This document shows, piece after piece, positions 36,028-45,332 of a stretch of DNA of 64,000 nt. Source of the DNA: JAUYQR01 sp050632395 (GTDB lineage: Bacteria > Pseudomonadota > Alphaproteobacteria > Rhodobacterales > Rhodobacteraceae); the NCBI RefSeq assembly GCF_050632395.1, contig NZ_CP192600.1:3720001-3784000 (forward strand), in the 5' to 3' direction. Within the stretch, counting starts at the first letter, position 1; every line of letters starts with the position of its first letter. The notes beneath the pieces were generated by a model, which was not told where the DNA came from, did not search any database, and saw only the letters and a list, made by a program, of their open reading frames with translations. A program made the translations under genes and the position numbers.

Positions 36028-37974
36028 TCATGCCCGCGACCGGACCGGGGTTTCGCCGGTGACGGGATCGCGGAGGGGAAGTTCGTTCAGCATGGTCTCG
36101 ATCCGGGCGCGCTGGCTTTCGGGGTAGGCGGTCAGGGGCGGCAGCCCGTCGGACATGGCGCGCAGGATGATGTCGCGGGCGATGGGGGCGGCTGCGGTGG
36201 AGCCGCCGCCGCCGTGTTCGACGACCACCGACACGGCGTAGCGCGGGTTGTCGTAGGGCGCGAAGCCGACGAAGAGCGCGTGGTCGCGGCGGTTCCACGG
36301 CAGGTCGTCGTTCGAGATGACACCGGAGGCCCGTTCGGCAGCCGAGATGTTGCGCACCTGGCTGGTGCCGGTCTTGCCGGCGAAGGTCATCGAGGCGTCG
36401 ACGATGCGCGAGGATTTTGCGGTGCCGTGGTCGCCGTTGACGACATCGTGCATCCCCTTCTGCACGGCGGCCAGCATGTCGGGCGTGAGGCCCAGCGACG
36501 CGGCCTCGGGAACCGGCAGTTCCTGGTCGTTGATCATGCGGATCAGGCGCGGCTCGATTGCTCGGCCCGAGGCGATGCGCGCGGTCATCACCGCCAGTTG
36601 CAGGGGCGAGGTCAGCACGTAACCCTGCCCGATCGAGGCGTTGATCGTGTCGCCGATGCGCCAGTCGGCCTTGTGGCGTTCCAGCTTCCAGGCCTTGTCG
36701 GGCATGTTGCCTTCGGTGACGGCGGACATCGGCAGGTTGAACTTCTGGCCAAGGCCCAGCTTGCGGCCCATTTCGGCGATCTTGTCGATGCCGATCTTCT
36801 GGGCCACCTCGTAGTAGAAGACGTCACAGCTTTCGGTCAGCGAACGGGCGAGGTTGACCGTGCCGTGGCCCGAGCGTTTCCAGCAGTGGAAGCGGCGGTC
36901 GCCGAATTCGATGTGGCCGGGACAGCTGACCTTGCTGTCGCCATTGATCACGCCCGCCTCGAGCGCTGCCAGCGCGGTGACCATCTTGAAGGTCGATCCG
37001 GGTGGGTAGGCACCTGATACCGTCTTGTTGGCCAAGGGGCGGTGGTCGTCTTCCATCAGCACGTTGTAATCGGTGTGGCTGATGCCGCGCACGAAGAGGT
37101 TCGGGTCGAACGAGGGCGCGGAGGCGATGCAGATGATGTCGCCGTTCGTCACGTCGATCACCACGGCGGCGGCACTTTCATCGCCCAGACGGGCCTGTGC
37201 GAAATTCTGAACGTCGGCGTCAATGGTCAGGCGGATGTCGGCGCCGGGCAGGCCTTCCTCGCGTTCCAGTTCGCGCATCACGCGACCGGCGGAGTTGACC
37301 TCGATCTTCTTGGTGCCGGCGGAACCGCGAAGGGTGTCTTCCATCCACTTTTCGACGCCGATCTTGCCGATTTGGAATTTCGGAATCTTCAGCAGCGGAT
37401 CGGGGCTTTCCAGAGCCTCCAGATCCTTGTCGCTGACCGGGCCGACGTAGCCCACCACATGCGCGAAATCGACGTCTAGCGGGTAGCGGCGGGACAAGCC
37501 GACCTCGGGCACCACGCCGGGCAGCGCGGGGGCGTTCAGGGCGACCTTGGAGAAATCTTCCCAAGACAGCCGCTCGGCCACCTGCACGGGCACGAAGGCG
37601 CGCAGTTCCTTGACCTCGGTTATGGTGCGTTCGAGGTCTTCGGGTGTCATCGGGATCACGCTGGCAAGGCGGCGCAGCACCAGATCGACGTCGCCGGCAT
37701 CTTCGCGGGTGATGACGACGCGGTAGTTCTGTTCGTTTTCGGCGATGATCTTGCCGTTGCGGTCGTAGATGATGCCGCGTTCGGGCGGGATCAGGCGGAC
37801 GTTGACGCGGTTTTCTTCGGCCAGCAGGCGAAACTCGTCGGCCTGATCGATCTGAAGGTAGCGCATCCTGACGCCAAGTGCCGCCACCATCGCAGTCATC
37901 GCGCCCCCGAGCATCAGGGCGCGGCGGTTGATCATGCGGGCGCTGTCTTCGGTGTCGCGGGCGGTGCGTCTCAT
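36028..37974 (-). CDS. mrdA: Penicillin-binding protein 2 (elongation transpeptidase)
   Basis: Class B penicillin-binding protein cross-linking peptidoglycan on the periplasmic side with RodA. 648 residues. One membrane anchor at about 19-36 (LMLGGAMTAMVAALGV); dimerisation domain 45-245; transpeptidase domain with active Ser327 in STFK (327-330), SCD at 382-384 and KTGT at 534-537. Start overlaps mreD by four bases (ATGA). Confidence 0.96.
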   Translation of the reverse strand: MRRTARDTEDSARMINRRALMLGGAMTAMVAALGVRMRYLQIDQADEFRLLAEENRVNVRLIPPERGIIYDRNGKIIAENEQNYRVVITREDAGDVDLVLRRLASVIPMTPEDLERTITEVKELRAFVPVQVAERLSWEDFSKVALNAPALPGVVPEVGLSRRYPLDVDFAHVVGYVGPVSDKDLEALESPDPLLKIPKFQIGKIGVEKWMEDTLRGSAGTKKIEVNSAGRVMRELEREEGLPGADIRLTIDADVQNFAQARLGDESAAAVVIDVTNGDIICIASAPSFDPNLFVRGISHTDYNVLMEDDHRPLANKTVSGAYPPGSTFKMVTALAALEAGVINGDSKVSCPGHIEFGDRRFHCWKRSGHGTVNLARSLTESCDVFYYEVAQKIGIDKIAEMGRKLGLGQKFNLPMSAVTEGNMPDKAWKLERHKADWRIGDTINASIGQGYVLTSPLQLAVMTARIASGRAIEPRLIRMINDQELPVPEAASLGLTPDMLAAVQKGMHDVVNGDHGTAKSSRIVDASMTFAGKTGTSQVRNISAAERASGVISNDDLPWNRRDHALFVGFAPYDNPRYAVSVVVEHGGGGSTAAAPIARDIILRAMSDGLPPLTAYPESQRARIETMLNELPLRDPVTGETPVRSRA

Positions 37975-38510
37975 AGCCGTCTTCCGAAACTGTCAATTTC
38001 GCCGGTGGCCGGTTTCCTGAGGTCGAGGACCAGCCGCGAAAGCCCGACGACGATGGGATAAAGCAGGATCGACCACAAGACCTGCACGGCGGCAAAGCCG
38101 AAAGGCGCCTGCGGCACGAAGGAGATGCCAAGGATCGCGCGGTAGGCCAGAAGGATGCCAAGCATCAGGCTGCCGACCAGTATCCATTCGGTGACGAAGT
38201 TCAGCTCTCGCGTCAGGGCGACGCGCGAGCGCAGGAATTCGGACGCCAGCACGACAAGCGCGGTCCACAGACCCGGCGGGCGCATCAGGATGAGATCTTC
38301 GATCAGCACCACAAGGACGATCAGGTAAAGCGGCAGGTAATCTGGCCGGCGCACGACCCACGCCATGATGAGACACAAAAGCAGGTCCGGCCCCGGCAAC
38401 GCGCCGGCAGAATGGCCAAGCGGCAGGAGCCGGAAGAACAGGAGGCCCAGAGCAAGCGCCAGGAAGAGAGCGCGGTAAAGCCAGTGGGCAGAGCGCCAGA
38501 TGTCAACCAT
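37971..38510 (-). CDS. mreD: Rod-shape-determining protein MreD
   Basis: 179-residue inner-membrane protein with about five hydrophobic segments, starting MVDIWRSAHWLYRALFLALA at ATG 38510. It overlaps the mreC end by eight bases and the mrdA start by four. MreD is weakly conserved; assignment rests on size, topology and its place between mreC and mrdA. The longer upstream frame is a shadow of mreC. Confidence 0.88.
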   Translation of the reverse strand: MVDIWRSAHWLYRALFLALALGLLFFRLLPLGHSAGALPGPDLLLCLIMAWVVRRPDYLPLYLIVLVVLIEDLILMRPPGLWTALVVLASEFLRSRVALTRELNFVTEWILVGSLMLGILLAYRAILGISFVPQAPFGFAAVQVLWSILLYPIVVGLSRLVLDLRKPATGEIDSFGRRL

Positions 38511-39504
38511 CGGGGCCTCCCCCATCGGCACCTTCGGCGGCACCCGACCCTGCGGCCTCGACGTTGCCGCCTTCGGTGGCGGTGGGCTGCGCGCCGGCGG
38601 CGGATTCGGCGGCCTCGGTCGAGGTGTCGGGCAAGGGTTGCAGTACCGGGGGGGCGACAAGGCTGCCGGGATCAGTGATCGGCTCCAACTCGTGGCTGCG
38701 CAGGACGCGCAGGAACTCAAGACGCTGGTAATCGGCGGCCAGCACGACGCGCAGGCGTTTGTCGGTGCCAAGTGCGACCTGCCCGACCAAGAGGCCCGCC
38801 GGAAACACGCCGCCGTCGCCTGAGGTAACGACCCTGTCACCGGGGCGGACCTCGTCGGTGTCTTCTATGAATTCGAGGGGTGGGAGGTCGGAGTTGTCGC
38901 CGGACAAAAGCGCCTTCTGGCCGGAGGGCTGCACCGTCACGGGGATGCGGCTGTTACTGTCAGTGACGAGGATCACGCGGGCGGTCCGTTCCCCGACCCC
39001 CGAGATGCGGCCGACAAGGCCGATGCCGTCCATCGTGGCCCAGCCGTCGCGGATGCCGTCACGCGCGCCCACGTTCAGGAGGACAGACTGGCGGAACGGG
39101 CTGCCGCTGTCGGCCAGCACGACGCCGGTGACGTAGGTAAACTTCGAGTCGAGCCGCACCTTGTTGAGGTCGAGGAGGCGCGCGTTCTTCTGTTCCAGTT
39201 GCAGGGCGGCTTCTTTCCACGCCTTCATCTGCTGAAGCTCGCGCTTCAATTCCTGGTTCTGTTCGTAGATCCGGGTGTAGGACTGGAAATCGTCGACCAT
39301 AGAGGCGATCTTCGTGACCGGCGACATCGCCCAGTCAAGGTTTGGCACCACCGCATCGACAAGAGCCGATCGGAAGCGTTCGACGCGGGGGCTGTCGATG
39401 CGCCACAGAAGAAACAGACCGACCAGCGCAAGCACCAGTATCCCCACCAGCAACCGGCGCAGGGGGCGAGAGAACTCTTCCGGTCCGGTGCGGGTCTTTG
39501 CCAC
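38503..39504 (-). CDS. mreC: Rod-shape-determining protein MreC
   Basis: 333-residue bitopic protein linking MreB to PBP2. Membrane helix at about 19-35 (LLVGILVLALVGLFLLW), then a coiled-coil around residues 70-110 (YEQNQELKRELQQMKAWKEA), then the MreC beta domain with VLLNVGARDGIRDGW and PGDRVVTSGDGGVFPAGLLVG. The C-terminal 45 residues are a low-complexity Ala/Gly/Glu tail. Thirty-one bases after mreB. Confidence 0.95.
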   Translation of the reverse strand: MAKTRTGPEEFSRPLRRLLVGILVLALVGLFLLWRIDSPRVERFRSALVDAVVPNLDWAMSPVTKIASMVDDFQSYTRIYEQNQELKRELQQMKAWKEAALQLEQKNARLLDLNKVRLDSKFTYVTGVVLADSGSPFRQSVLLNVGARDGIRDGWATMDGIGLVGRISGVGERTARVILVTDSNSRIPVTVQPSGQKALLSGDNSDLPPLEFIEDTDEVRPGDRVVTSGDGGVFPAGLLVGQVALGTDKRLRVVLAADYQRLEFLRVLRSHELEPITDPGSLVAPPVLQPLPDTSTEAAESAAGAQPTATEGGNVEAAGSGAAEGADGGGPDG

Positions 39505-39535
39505 GGGAACCTCGTGTCAGCCGGGGATCAGCGGA

Positions 39536-40573
39536 TCAGCTGTCGTAGTCGATCACATGCCGAAGCTGCTTTTCATATTCCAGCGCCTTGCCAGTGCCGA
39601 GAGCAACACAATTCAGTGACTCGTTGGCGACGCTGATCGAAAGCCCCGTCTGTTCGCGCAGGGCGAGGTCGAGATCGCCCAGCAGCGCGCCGCCGCCGGT
39701 GAGCATCACGCCACGGTCGACGATATCGGCCGCAAGGTCCGGCGGGGTTGCTTCAAGCGCCTGCATCACCGCGTCGCAGATCTGCTGCACGGGTTCGGCA
39801 AGGGCTTCGGCGACCTGAGCCTGGTTGATCTCGGTTTCCTTCGGCACACCGTTCAGAAGGTCGCGCCCACGGATCGTCATCGACGCGCCGCGCCCGTCAT
39901 CGGGCATCCGGGCGGTGCCGATCGAGGTCTTGATGCGTTCGGCGGTACTTTCGCCGATCAGAAGGTTCTGGTGGCGGCGGAGGTAGGAGATGATCGCCTC
40001 GTCCATCCGGTCGCCGCCGACGCGGACCGAGCGGGCGTAGACGATGTCACCAAGCGACAGGACCGCGACTTCGGTGGTGCCGCCGCCGATGTCGACGACC
40101 ATGTTGCCGGTGGGTTCGGTGATCGGCATGCCGGCACCGATCGCGGCGGCGATGGGTTCCGCGATGAGGCCCGCGCGGCGGGCGCCGGCTTGCAGGACCG
40201 AGTTGCGGATCGCGCGCTTTTCAACGGGCGTGGCACCATGCGGCACACAGACGATGATCTTGGGTTTGGAAAAGGTGGAGCGCCGGTGGACCTTGCGGAT
40301 GAAATGCTTGATCATCTCTTCCGCGGCCTCGAAGTCGGCGATGACGCCGTCACGCATCGGGCGGATCGCCTCGATCGAGCCGGGGGTGCGGCCGAGCATC
40401 AGCTTGGCGTCTTCACCGACCGCGAGGACAACCTTCTTGCCGTCCTTGGTGTGGTAGGCCACGACCGAGGGTTCGTTGAGGACAATGCCCTTGCCCCGGA
40501 TGTAGACCAGCGTATTCGCGGTTCCGAGATCGATCGCCATGTCCGACGAAAAAAGGCTAGGAAAGAAGGCCAT
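39536..40573 (-). CDS. mreB: Actin-like rod-shape protein MreB
   Basis: 345-residue bacterial actin forming membrane-bound filaments that direct side-wall synthesis. It begins MAFFPSLFSSDMAIDLGTAN with phosphate-1 block DLGTANTLVY. VVDIGGGTTEVAVLSLG and the adenosine motif MLTGGGALLGDLD complete the nucleotide site. ATG 40573 is preferred; the frame stays open upstream to 41098 but that part lies over the divergent SDR. First gene of mreBCD-mrdA-rodA-DUF1345; its promoter should lie in 40574-40832. Confidence 0.97.
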   Translation of the reverse strand: MAFFPSLFSSDMAIDLGTANTLVYIRGKGIVLNEPSVVAYHTKDGKKVVLAVGEDAKLMLGRTPGSIEAIRPMRDGVIADFEAAEEMIKHFIRKVHRRSTFSKPKIIVCVPHGATPVEKRAIRNSVLQAGARRAGLIAEPIAAAIGAGMPITEPTGNMVVDIGGGTTEVAVLSLGDIVYARSVRVGGDRMDEAIISYLRRHQNLLIGESTAERIKTSIGTARMPDDGRGASMTIRGRDLLNGVPKETEINQAQVAEALAEPVQQICDAVMQALEATPPDLAADIVDRGVMLTGGGALLGDLDLALREQTGLSISVANESLNCVALGTGKALEYEKQLRHVIDYDS

Positions 40574-40832
40574 ACTGAAAACCTCTAGTGCAGGCAGCTT
40601 TACCCGGCGACTCAGCGGCTGAGGCGGGTCCCTCCATATACGGGGCATACGTGGGGGGTGAAAGGGCCAGTCGAAGCAGGTAGCGGCATCGTGCATATTG
40701 CCCGCCGCTTGCAGATTTCGCACAGGTTTGGCGGGTTTTGGCGGTGGCGGGTGGCCCTCTATGATCTTATCGAACATCGGCTCATACTGGGGCGCGAAAA
40801 TTGCCCGGTCGGGCGAGCGGGGAGGCGGCGGA

Positions 40833-41591
40833 ATGACGGGTGTTTCGGGGCGCGTGGCGCTGGTGACGGGGGCCGGAGCGGCAGGGGGAATCGGGTTTGC
40901 CATCGCGCGGGCACTGGTCGCGGGTGGGGCGAAGGTGTGTATCACGGCGACCACGGCGCGGATCGAGGAGCGTGCGGCCAGCCTTGGCTGCATGGCGCAT
41001 GTCGCGGACCTGACCGACCCTGCGCAGGTGGCAGGGTTGTTCGAGGCGGTGACGGCAAGGCTTGGCCCAGTGGAGGTGCTGGTGAACAACGCGGGCATGG
41101 TGCAATCGGGGCATGACGTGGGCCGCGCGCAACTGGCCGGGTGGTCGGACGCGGCATGGGCGCATCACATGGCGCTGAACATCAACACCACGTTTCATTG
41201 CTGCCGCGCCGCGCTGCCGGAAATGGCCGCGCGGGGATATGGCCGGATCGTCAACATCAGCAGTGTGACCGGGCCGGTCGCGACCATCGACGGCAGTTCG
41301 GCCTATGCGACGGCGAAGGCGGCGATCACGGGCATGACGCGGTCGATCGCGCTGGAGTATGGGCGGCAGGGGGTGACGTGCAACGCGGTGCTGCCGGGCT
41401 GGATCGAGACGGAAAGCTCATCCGAGGGCGAGATCATCGCGGGGCGCGCGACGCCTGCAGGCCGCCCCGGCACGCCGGATGAGATTGCGGCGGCGGTGGC
41501 GTTTCTGGCGAGTGCGGAAGCGAGCTATGTGACGGGCGCGATGCTGGTCGTGGACGGTGGGAATACTTTGCAGGAAATGAAGAACGGATGA
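40833..41591 (+). CDS. SDR-family oxidoreductase (3-oxoacyl-ACP reductase-like)
   Basis: 252-residue classical short-chain dehydrogenase. NAD(P) motif TGAGAAGGIG at about 12-21, NNAG in VLVNNAGMV, catalytic Ser in NISSVTG and YATAK with active Tyr/Lys. ATG 40833 follows GGAGGCGG. The end SYVTGAMLVVDGG is typical of FabG-like enzymes. The stop overlaps the next gene by four bases (ATGA). Substrate not predictable. Divergent from mreB. Confidence 0.88.
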   Translation: MTGVSGRVALVTGAGAAGGIGFAIARALVAGGAKVCITATTARIEERAASLGCMAHVADLTDPAQVAGLFEAVTARLGPVEVLVNNAGMVQSGHDVGRAQLAGWSDAAWAHHMALNINTTFHCCRAALPEMAARGYGRIVNISSVTGPVATIDGSSAYATAKAAITGMTRSIALEYGRQGVTCNAVLPGWIETESSSEGEIIAGRATPAGRPGTPDEIAAAVAFLASAEASYVTGAMLVVDGGNTLQEMKNG

Positions 41592-42331
41592 GCGATTTTC
41601 TTCCCGGCGTTCCGGGCGACACGGTTTTGGCCGCCTTGAAACGGTCGCCCGGTAACGAGGTGGACAGGGGAAAGTTCGCAAGCCCGGAGTCGTCGGCCGC
41701 ACTGGCGGTCAACGCTTTCGGTTGGTTTGTGGAGCGCCCGTCGCAAATGCCACCGCTGCCGGGTGTGCCGATGGGCAAGGTGGATGAGGTCTGCGTCGAG
41801 GCAGAGATGCGCTTTCCGTGGAGCGGGGGGCGGCACCCTTGGCTGGATGCAGCGCTTACGACCGGCACGACGTTGGTCGGGGTTGAGTCAAAACGCTACG
41901 AGCCGTTCCGGCCCGGAAAGACGAGTGTGTTTTCCGAAGCCTACGACACGCGGGACTGGGGTCAGGGAATGGCCCGCTATGATGCCATTCGGCGCGCCTT
42001 GGCGTCCGGCTCGCAGATCTACCGCTGCCTTGATGCGGTGCAGCTGGTGAAGCACGCCTACGGGCTGAAGACGCAAGGCATCAAGCGGGCGCGGGGTGCG
42101 GTCTTGGTTTACCTGCACGCGGCCCCGCAGGCTTGGGCGAACGGCAAACCGGTCGACCCCGCCGCCATTGCCCGCCACGAGGCCGAGATCGTTGATTTCG
42201 CCAGGGCAGTGAAAGGGGACGATGTGACCTTCGTCGCCGTCCGCTGGCGCGACTTACTGGCGGCTTGGGCGAAGGTGCCGGCGCTGGCCGGACATGCGGC
42301 GGCAGTGCAGGAGCGGTTCGGGCAGCTATAG
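41588..42331 (+). CDS. Hypothetical protein with PD-(D/E)XK nuclease-like motif
   Basis: 247 residues, soluble. Not a family I can name with certainty. It carries Glu71 (CVEAEM), Asp87 (HPWLDAAL) and Glu100-Ser-Lys102 (LVGVESKRYEP). This matches the E...D...ExK spacing of PD-(D/E)XK nucleases, followed by CLDAVQLVKHAYGL, which resembles the later helix of restriction-like nucleases such as the PGN_0703 group. Start overlaps the SDR stop, so it is co-translated with a metabolic enzyme, odd for a restriction enzyme. No methylase is nearby. A non-defence role is possible. Confidence 0.55.
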   Translation: MSDFLPGVPGDTVLAALKRSPGNEVDRGKFASPESSAALAVNAFGWFVERPSQMPPLPGVPMGKVDEVCVEAEMRFPWSGGRHPWLDAALTTGTTLVGVESKRYEPFRPGKTSVFSEAYDTRDWGQGMARYDAIRRALASGSQIYRCLDAVQLVKHAYGLKTQGIKRARGAVLVYLHAAPQAWANGKPVDPAAIARHEAEIVDFARAVKGDDVTFVAVRWRDLLAAWAKVPALAGHAAAVQERFGQL

Positions 42332-42400
42332 GGGCGGCTCTTCCCCCTGCCCCGATCCTCGCCTACGGTCCCGCCACCGTTACTTGAGCAGGACCGCGCC

Positions 42401-43318
42401 ATGCCGATGATCTATTTTGCCGCCCCCTCGCTTTGGCCTGAATACGAGGTGGCGCTGCCTGCGGCGCTTGCAGAGGCGGGGATCGAGGCAAAGGTCGTGA
42501 CCGAAGTGCCGGAGCCGGGGCTGGTCGATTACATCGTCTACGCGCCGTCGGCGCCGTTGCAGGATTTCACGCCGTTCACCCGGACGAAAGCGGTCCTCAG
42601 CCTTTGGGCGGGGGTGGAGCGGATCGTGGGGAACGCGACGCTGACGCAGCCCCTGTGCCGGATGGTCGACCCCTCGCTGACCGAAGGGATGGTGGAGTGG
42701 GTGGTGGGCCACACCCTGCGGCACCATCTGGGGATGGACCGCCACATCGTGAACCCAAGCCATGTCTGGAACCCGGTCTGCCCGCCACTGGCGCGCGAAC
42801 GCCCGGTGACGATCCTTGGCATGGGCGCGCTGGGGAGGGCGTGCGCCGAGGCGCTGCGGGCGTTGAACTTTCCGGTGACGGGGTGGAGCCGCACGCCAAA
42901 ACCGGGCTGCCTGCACGGCGAAGATGGGCTGGAGGCGGCGCTGCGGTCGGCGGAGATCGTGGTGACGCTGCTGCCGAAAACGCCCGAGACGGAGAACCTG
43001 CTGAACGCCCGCACGATTGGCTTCCTGCCGCGCGGTGCGGTGATCATCAACCCCGGTCGCGGTGCGTTGATCGACGATGCGGCGCTGTTGTCGGCGCTGG
43101 ACGCGGGCCATGTCGGCCACGCCACGCTGGACGTGTTCCGGGTGGAGCCGCTGCCTGCCGAGCATCCCTACTGGAGCCATCCGCGCGTGACGGTGACGCC
43201 GCATATCGCCGCAGATACGCGCGCGTCGTCGGCGGCGCGGGTGATCGTGGAAAACATCCGGCGCGGCGAGGCGGGCGAGCCGTTCGTGAACCTCGTCGAC
43301 CGCAGCCGGGGGTATTAG
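42401..43318 (+). CDS. Glyoxylate/hydroxypyruvate reductase A-like dehydrogenase
   Basis: 305-residue D-isomer-specific 2-hydroxyacid dehydrogenase of the GhrA branch, reducing glyoxylate or hydroxypyruvate with NAD(P)H. Rossmann motif VTILGMGALGRACAEAL at about 136-152, catalytic Arg in SLWAGVERI/NPGRGALID region, and final TPHIAADT histidine. A second ATG two codons in (42407) is possible. Stands alone between the nuclease-like gene and the EamA exporter. Confidence 0.85.
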   Translation: MPMIYFAAPSLWPEYEVALPAALAEAGIEAKVVTEVPEPGLVDYIVYAPSAPLQDFTPFTRTKAVLSLWAGVERIVGNATLTQPLCRMVDPSLTEGMVEWVVGHTLRHHLGMDRHIVNPSHVWNPVCPPLARERPVTILGMGALGRACAEALRALNFPVTGWSRTPKPGCLHGEDGLEAALRSAEIVVTLLPKTPETENLLNARTIGFLPRGAVIINPGRGALIDDAALLSALDAGHVGHATLDVFRVEPLPAEHPYWSHPRVTVTPHIAADTRASSAARVIVENIRRGEAGEPFVNLVDRSRGY

Positions 43319-43390
43319 GCGCGAACCTGTCGGGAACAGACGCGCCGAAAGCGCCAACGCATGGGACCAATCCGGCAACGGAGGCGCGAC

Positions 43391-44269
43391 ATGCGATACG
43401 GCACGGGGGTAATGCTGGTTCTGGCGGCGGGCACGCTGTGGTCGCTGATGGGCCTTGGCCTGCGGCAGATCGAGGATGCGTCGGTCTGGAACATCATGTT
43501 CTGGCGGTCGGTCGGGATGGCGCCGGTGCTGCTGGCGTGGATCGCCTGGACCTCGGGCGGCAAGCCGGTGGCGGCGGTGAAGTCGGTTGGCGTGGCGGGG
43601 GCGATCGGCGGCTTCGGGCTGGTGTTCGCCTTTGCCGGGGCGATCTACGCGATCCAGACCACGACGATTGCCAATGCGGTGTTCCTGTTCACCGCGTCGC
43701 CTTTCGTGGCAGCGGTGCTTGGCTGGATCTTGCTGCGCGAACGGGTGGCACCGGCGACCTGGGCCGCGATCGGGCTGGCGGTGGTGGGAATGTTCGTGAT
43801 GGTGCGCGAGGGGCTGGCGGTGGGCGCGCTGGTCGGCAACATGGCGGCCCTGTTGTCGGCAGTGGGGTTCGGCGCATTTTCCGTGGCGCTGCGCTGGGGC
43901 AAGCTGGCCGATATGCTGCCAGCGGCACTGCTGGGCGCGGTCTTTTCGGCCGCTGCGGCTGCCTTGGTGATCGTGGTTCTGGGCGAACCGTTTGTCGTGT
44001 CACCGCGCGACATGGGCATCGCCACCGGGATCGGCGCGGTGGTGCTGGCGGTGGGGATGATCTTCTTCACCATCGGCAGCCGGGTGATCCCTGCCGCCGA
44101 CCTGACGCTGTTTTCGTTGATCGAGGTCTTGCTGGCGCCCTTGTGGGTCTGGGCGATCCTTGGGGAAACCGCGTCGTCCGGCACGTTTGTCGGCGGGGCG
44201 ATCCTTTTGGCGGCCGTGGCGTTCAATGCCGTGGCGGGCACCCGAGCGCGGCGGGTCAGCCCGGCTTAG
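43391..44269 (+). CDS. EamA/DMT-family transporter
   Basis: 292-residue inner-membrane protein with ten hydrophobic segments in two EamA repeats (about 5-130 and 145-285), an exporter fold for amino acids or metabolites. ATG 43391 follows GGAGGCG; an ATG at 43361 would add ten arginine-rich residues. Convergent with the RpiR gene, the two stops overlapping by four bases. Substrate unknown. Confidence 0.85.
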   Translation: MRYGTGVMLVLAAGTLWSLMGLGLRQIEDASVWNIMFWRSVGMAPVLLAWIAWTSGGKPVAAVKSVGVAGAIGGFGLVFAFAGAIYAIQTTTIANAVFLFTASPFVAAVLGWILLRERVAPATWAAIGLAVVGMFVMVREGLAVGALVGNMAALLSAVGFGAFSVALRWGKLADMLPAALLGAVFSAAAAALVIVVLGEPFVVSPRDMGIATGIGAVVLAVGMIFFTIGSRVIPAADLTLFSLIEVLLAPLWVWAILGETASSGTFVGGAILLAAVAFNAVAGTRARRVSPA

Positions 44270-45123
44270 GTCTTGGTGCGGAACAGCCGCGATCGGGCGT
44301 GCAGCGCCTCGACCTGTTTCAGGCGGGCCTCGGTCACTTCCCATGTCAGGCCTTGCACGGCGGCGAGCAGGGTTTCGACCACGGCAAGGATCGGTACTGT
44401 GCTGTCCCACGGGCTTGGCGCGTCGATCTGGCAAGCAAGGGTGTAGCGGGCATGGATCGCGGCGGGAGAAACCCAGCGGTCGGTAATTAGGATCACCTCG
44501 GCACCGTGTTCGCGGGCCAGTTCGGTGATCTGGAGCACGGTGTTTTCGTAACGGCGGATGTCGAACACCACCAGAAGGTCGCCCTTCTTCATGTCCAGCA
44601 GTGCGGGGGGCCAGGCGCTGGAGAGGCCGGGGATCAGCATCACGTCGGGCCGGGCCACGGTCATCAGGGTGACGAAGTAATCGGCAATCGCATGGGTCAC
44701 GCGGCCGCCAAGCGCGTAGACCCGGCGCTTGGGGTCGGCAAGAAGCCGCGCCGCGCCGTCGAAATCGGCGCGGTCGATCAGGGCCAGAGTGGCCTGGAGG
44801 TTGGTCACCACCCGTTCGGCGAACTGGTCAAGGATATGTCCGTGTGCGCCGCCCTTGTCGCGCGCGAGCGGGGTGACGAGCATCGTCTCGACCTCGGCGC
44901 GCAGCGATTTGCGGTAATCGGGGTAGCCGCGAAACCCGAGTTTCTGCACCAGCCTAACGACCGTGGGTGTTGACACCTCGGCCGCCTTGGCCAAGGCCGA
45001 GATCGAGCCGAGGGCCGACATCGGGTAATGCCCGAGGATATGTGTCGCCAGCTGCCGCTCGGCCCGGGTCAGATCACCCAGCGCGTCACGCATCCGCCGT
45101 TCGATGGTAAGCTCGACGTTCAT
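44266..45123 (-). CDS. RpiR/MurR-family transcriptional regulator
   Basis: 285 residues: N-terminal helix-turn-helix (about 20-75, with SALAKAAEVSTPTVVRLVQK) and a C-terminal SIS domain (about 115-250, with VYALGGRVTHAIADYF and KKGDLLVVFDIRRYENT) that binds phosphorylated sugars or other effectors. Divergent from the TRAP operon, so probably its local regulator. The 209-base gap between them holds GAAA-containing repeats. Confidence 0.88.
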   Translation of the reverse strand: MNVELTIERRMRDALGDLTRAERQLATHILGHYPMSALGSISALAKAAEVSTPTVVRLVQKLGFRGYPDYRKSLRAEVETMLVTPLARDKGGAHGHILDQFAERVVTNLQATLALIDRADFDGAARLLADPKRRVYALGGRVTHAIADYFVTLMTVARPDVMLIPGLSSAWPPALLDMKKGDLLVVFDIRRYENTVLQITELAREHGAEVILITDRWVSPAAIHARYTLACQIDAPSPWDSTVPILAVVETLLAAVQGLTWEVTEARLKQVEALHARSRLFRTKT

Positions 45124-45168
45124 CGCGCACCCTTTCCGCTTTTGCGGCGTAACCCGGCAGGGCCATCA

Positions 45169-45202
45169 GAAACTTTCGTAACAGAAAATCAATCACCGAA
45201 AT
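45169..45202. promoter_or_regulatory. GAAA-repeat cluster, candidate RpiR operator
   Basis: The palindrome GAAACTTTC (45169-45177) is followed by GAAAAT (45184) and GAAATT (45198), in the RpiR-TRAP divergent region, just before a TTGACA at 45207-45212. Proteins of the RpiR group commonly bind GAAA/TTTC half-sites. No matching -10 box for TTGACA is evident. Confidence 0.3.
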
Positions 45203-45332
45203 TATCTTGACAGAAGTAGCTAGCGCAGCGGACGCTTGGCGGGCAACGGGAGGGTGCGCAGACATGCGGCCAGACGAGATCACGAACGGGGCTGGACTGC
45301 CCGCCAGACCTGCCCGACGGAGGCGCTGAACG

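Noticed and set aside
41588..42331. Restriction-modification system
   Set aside because: A nuclease-like motif is present but no methylase, specificity subunit or defence neighbour; listed only as a fold-level observation.
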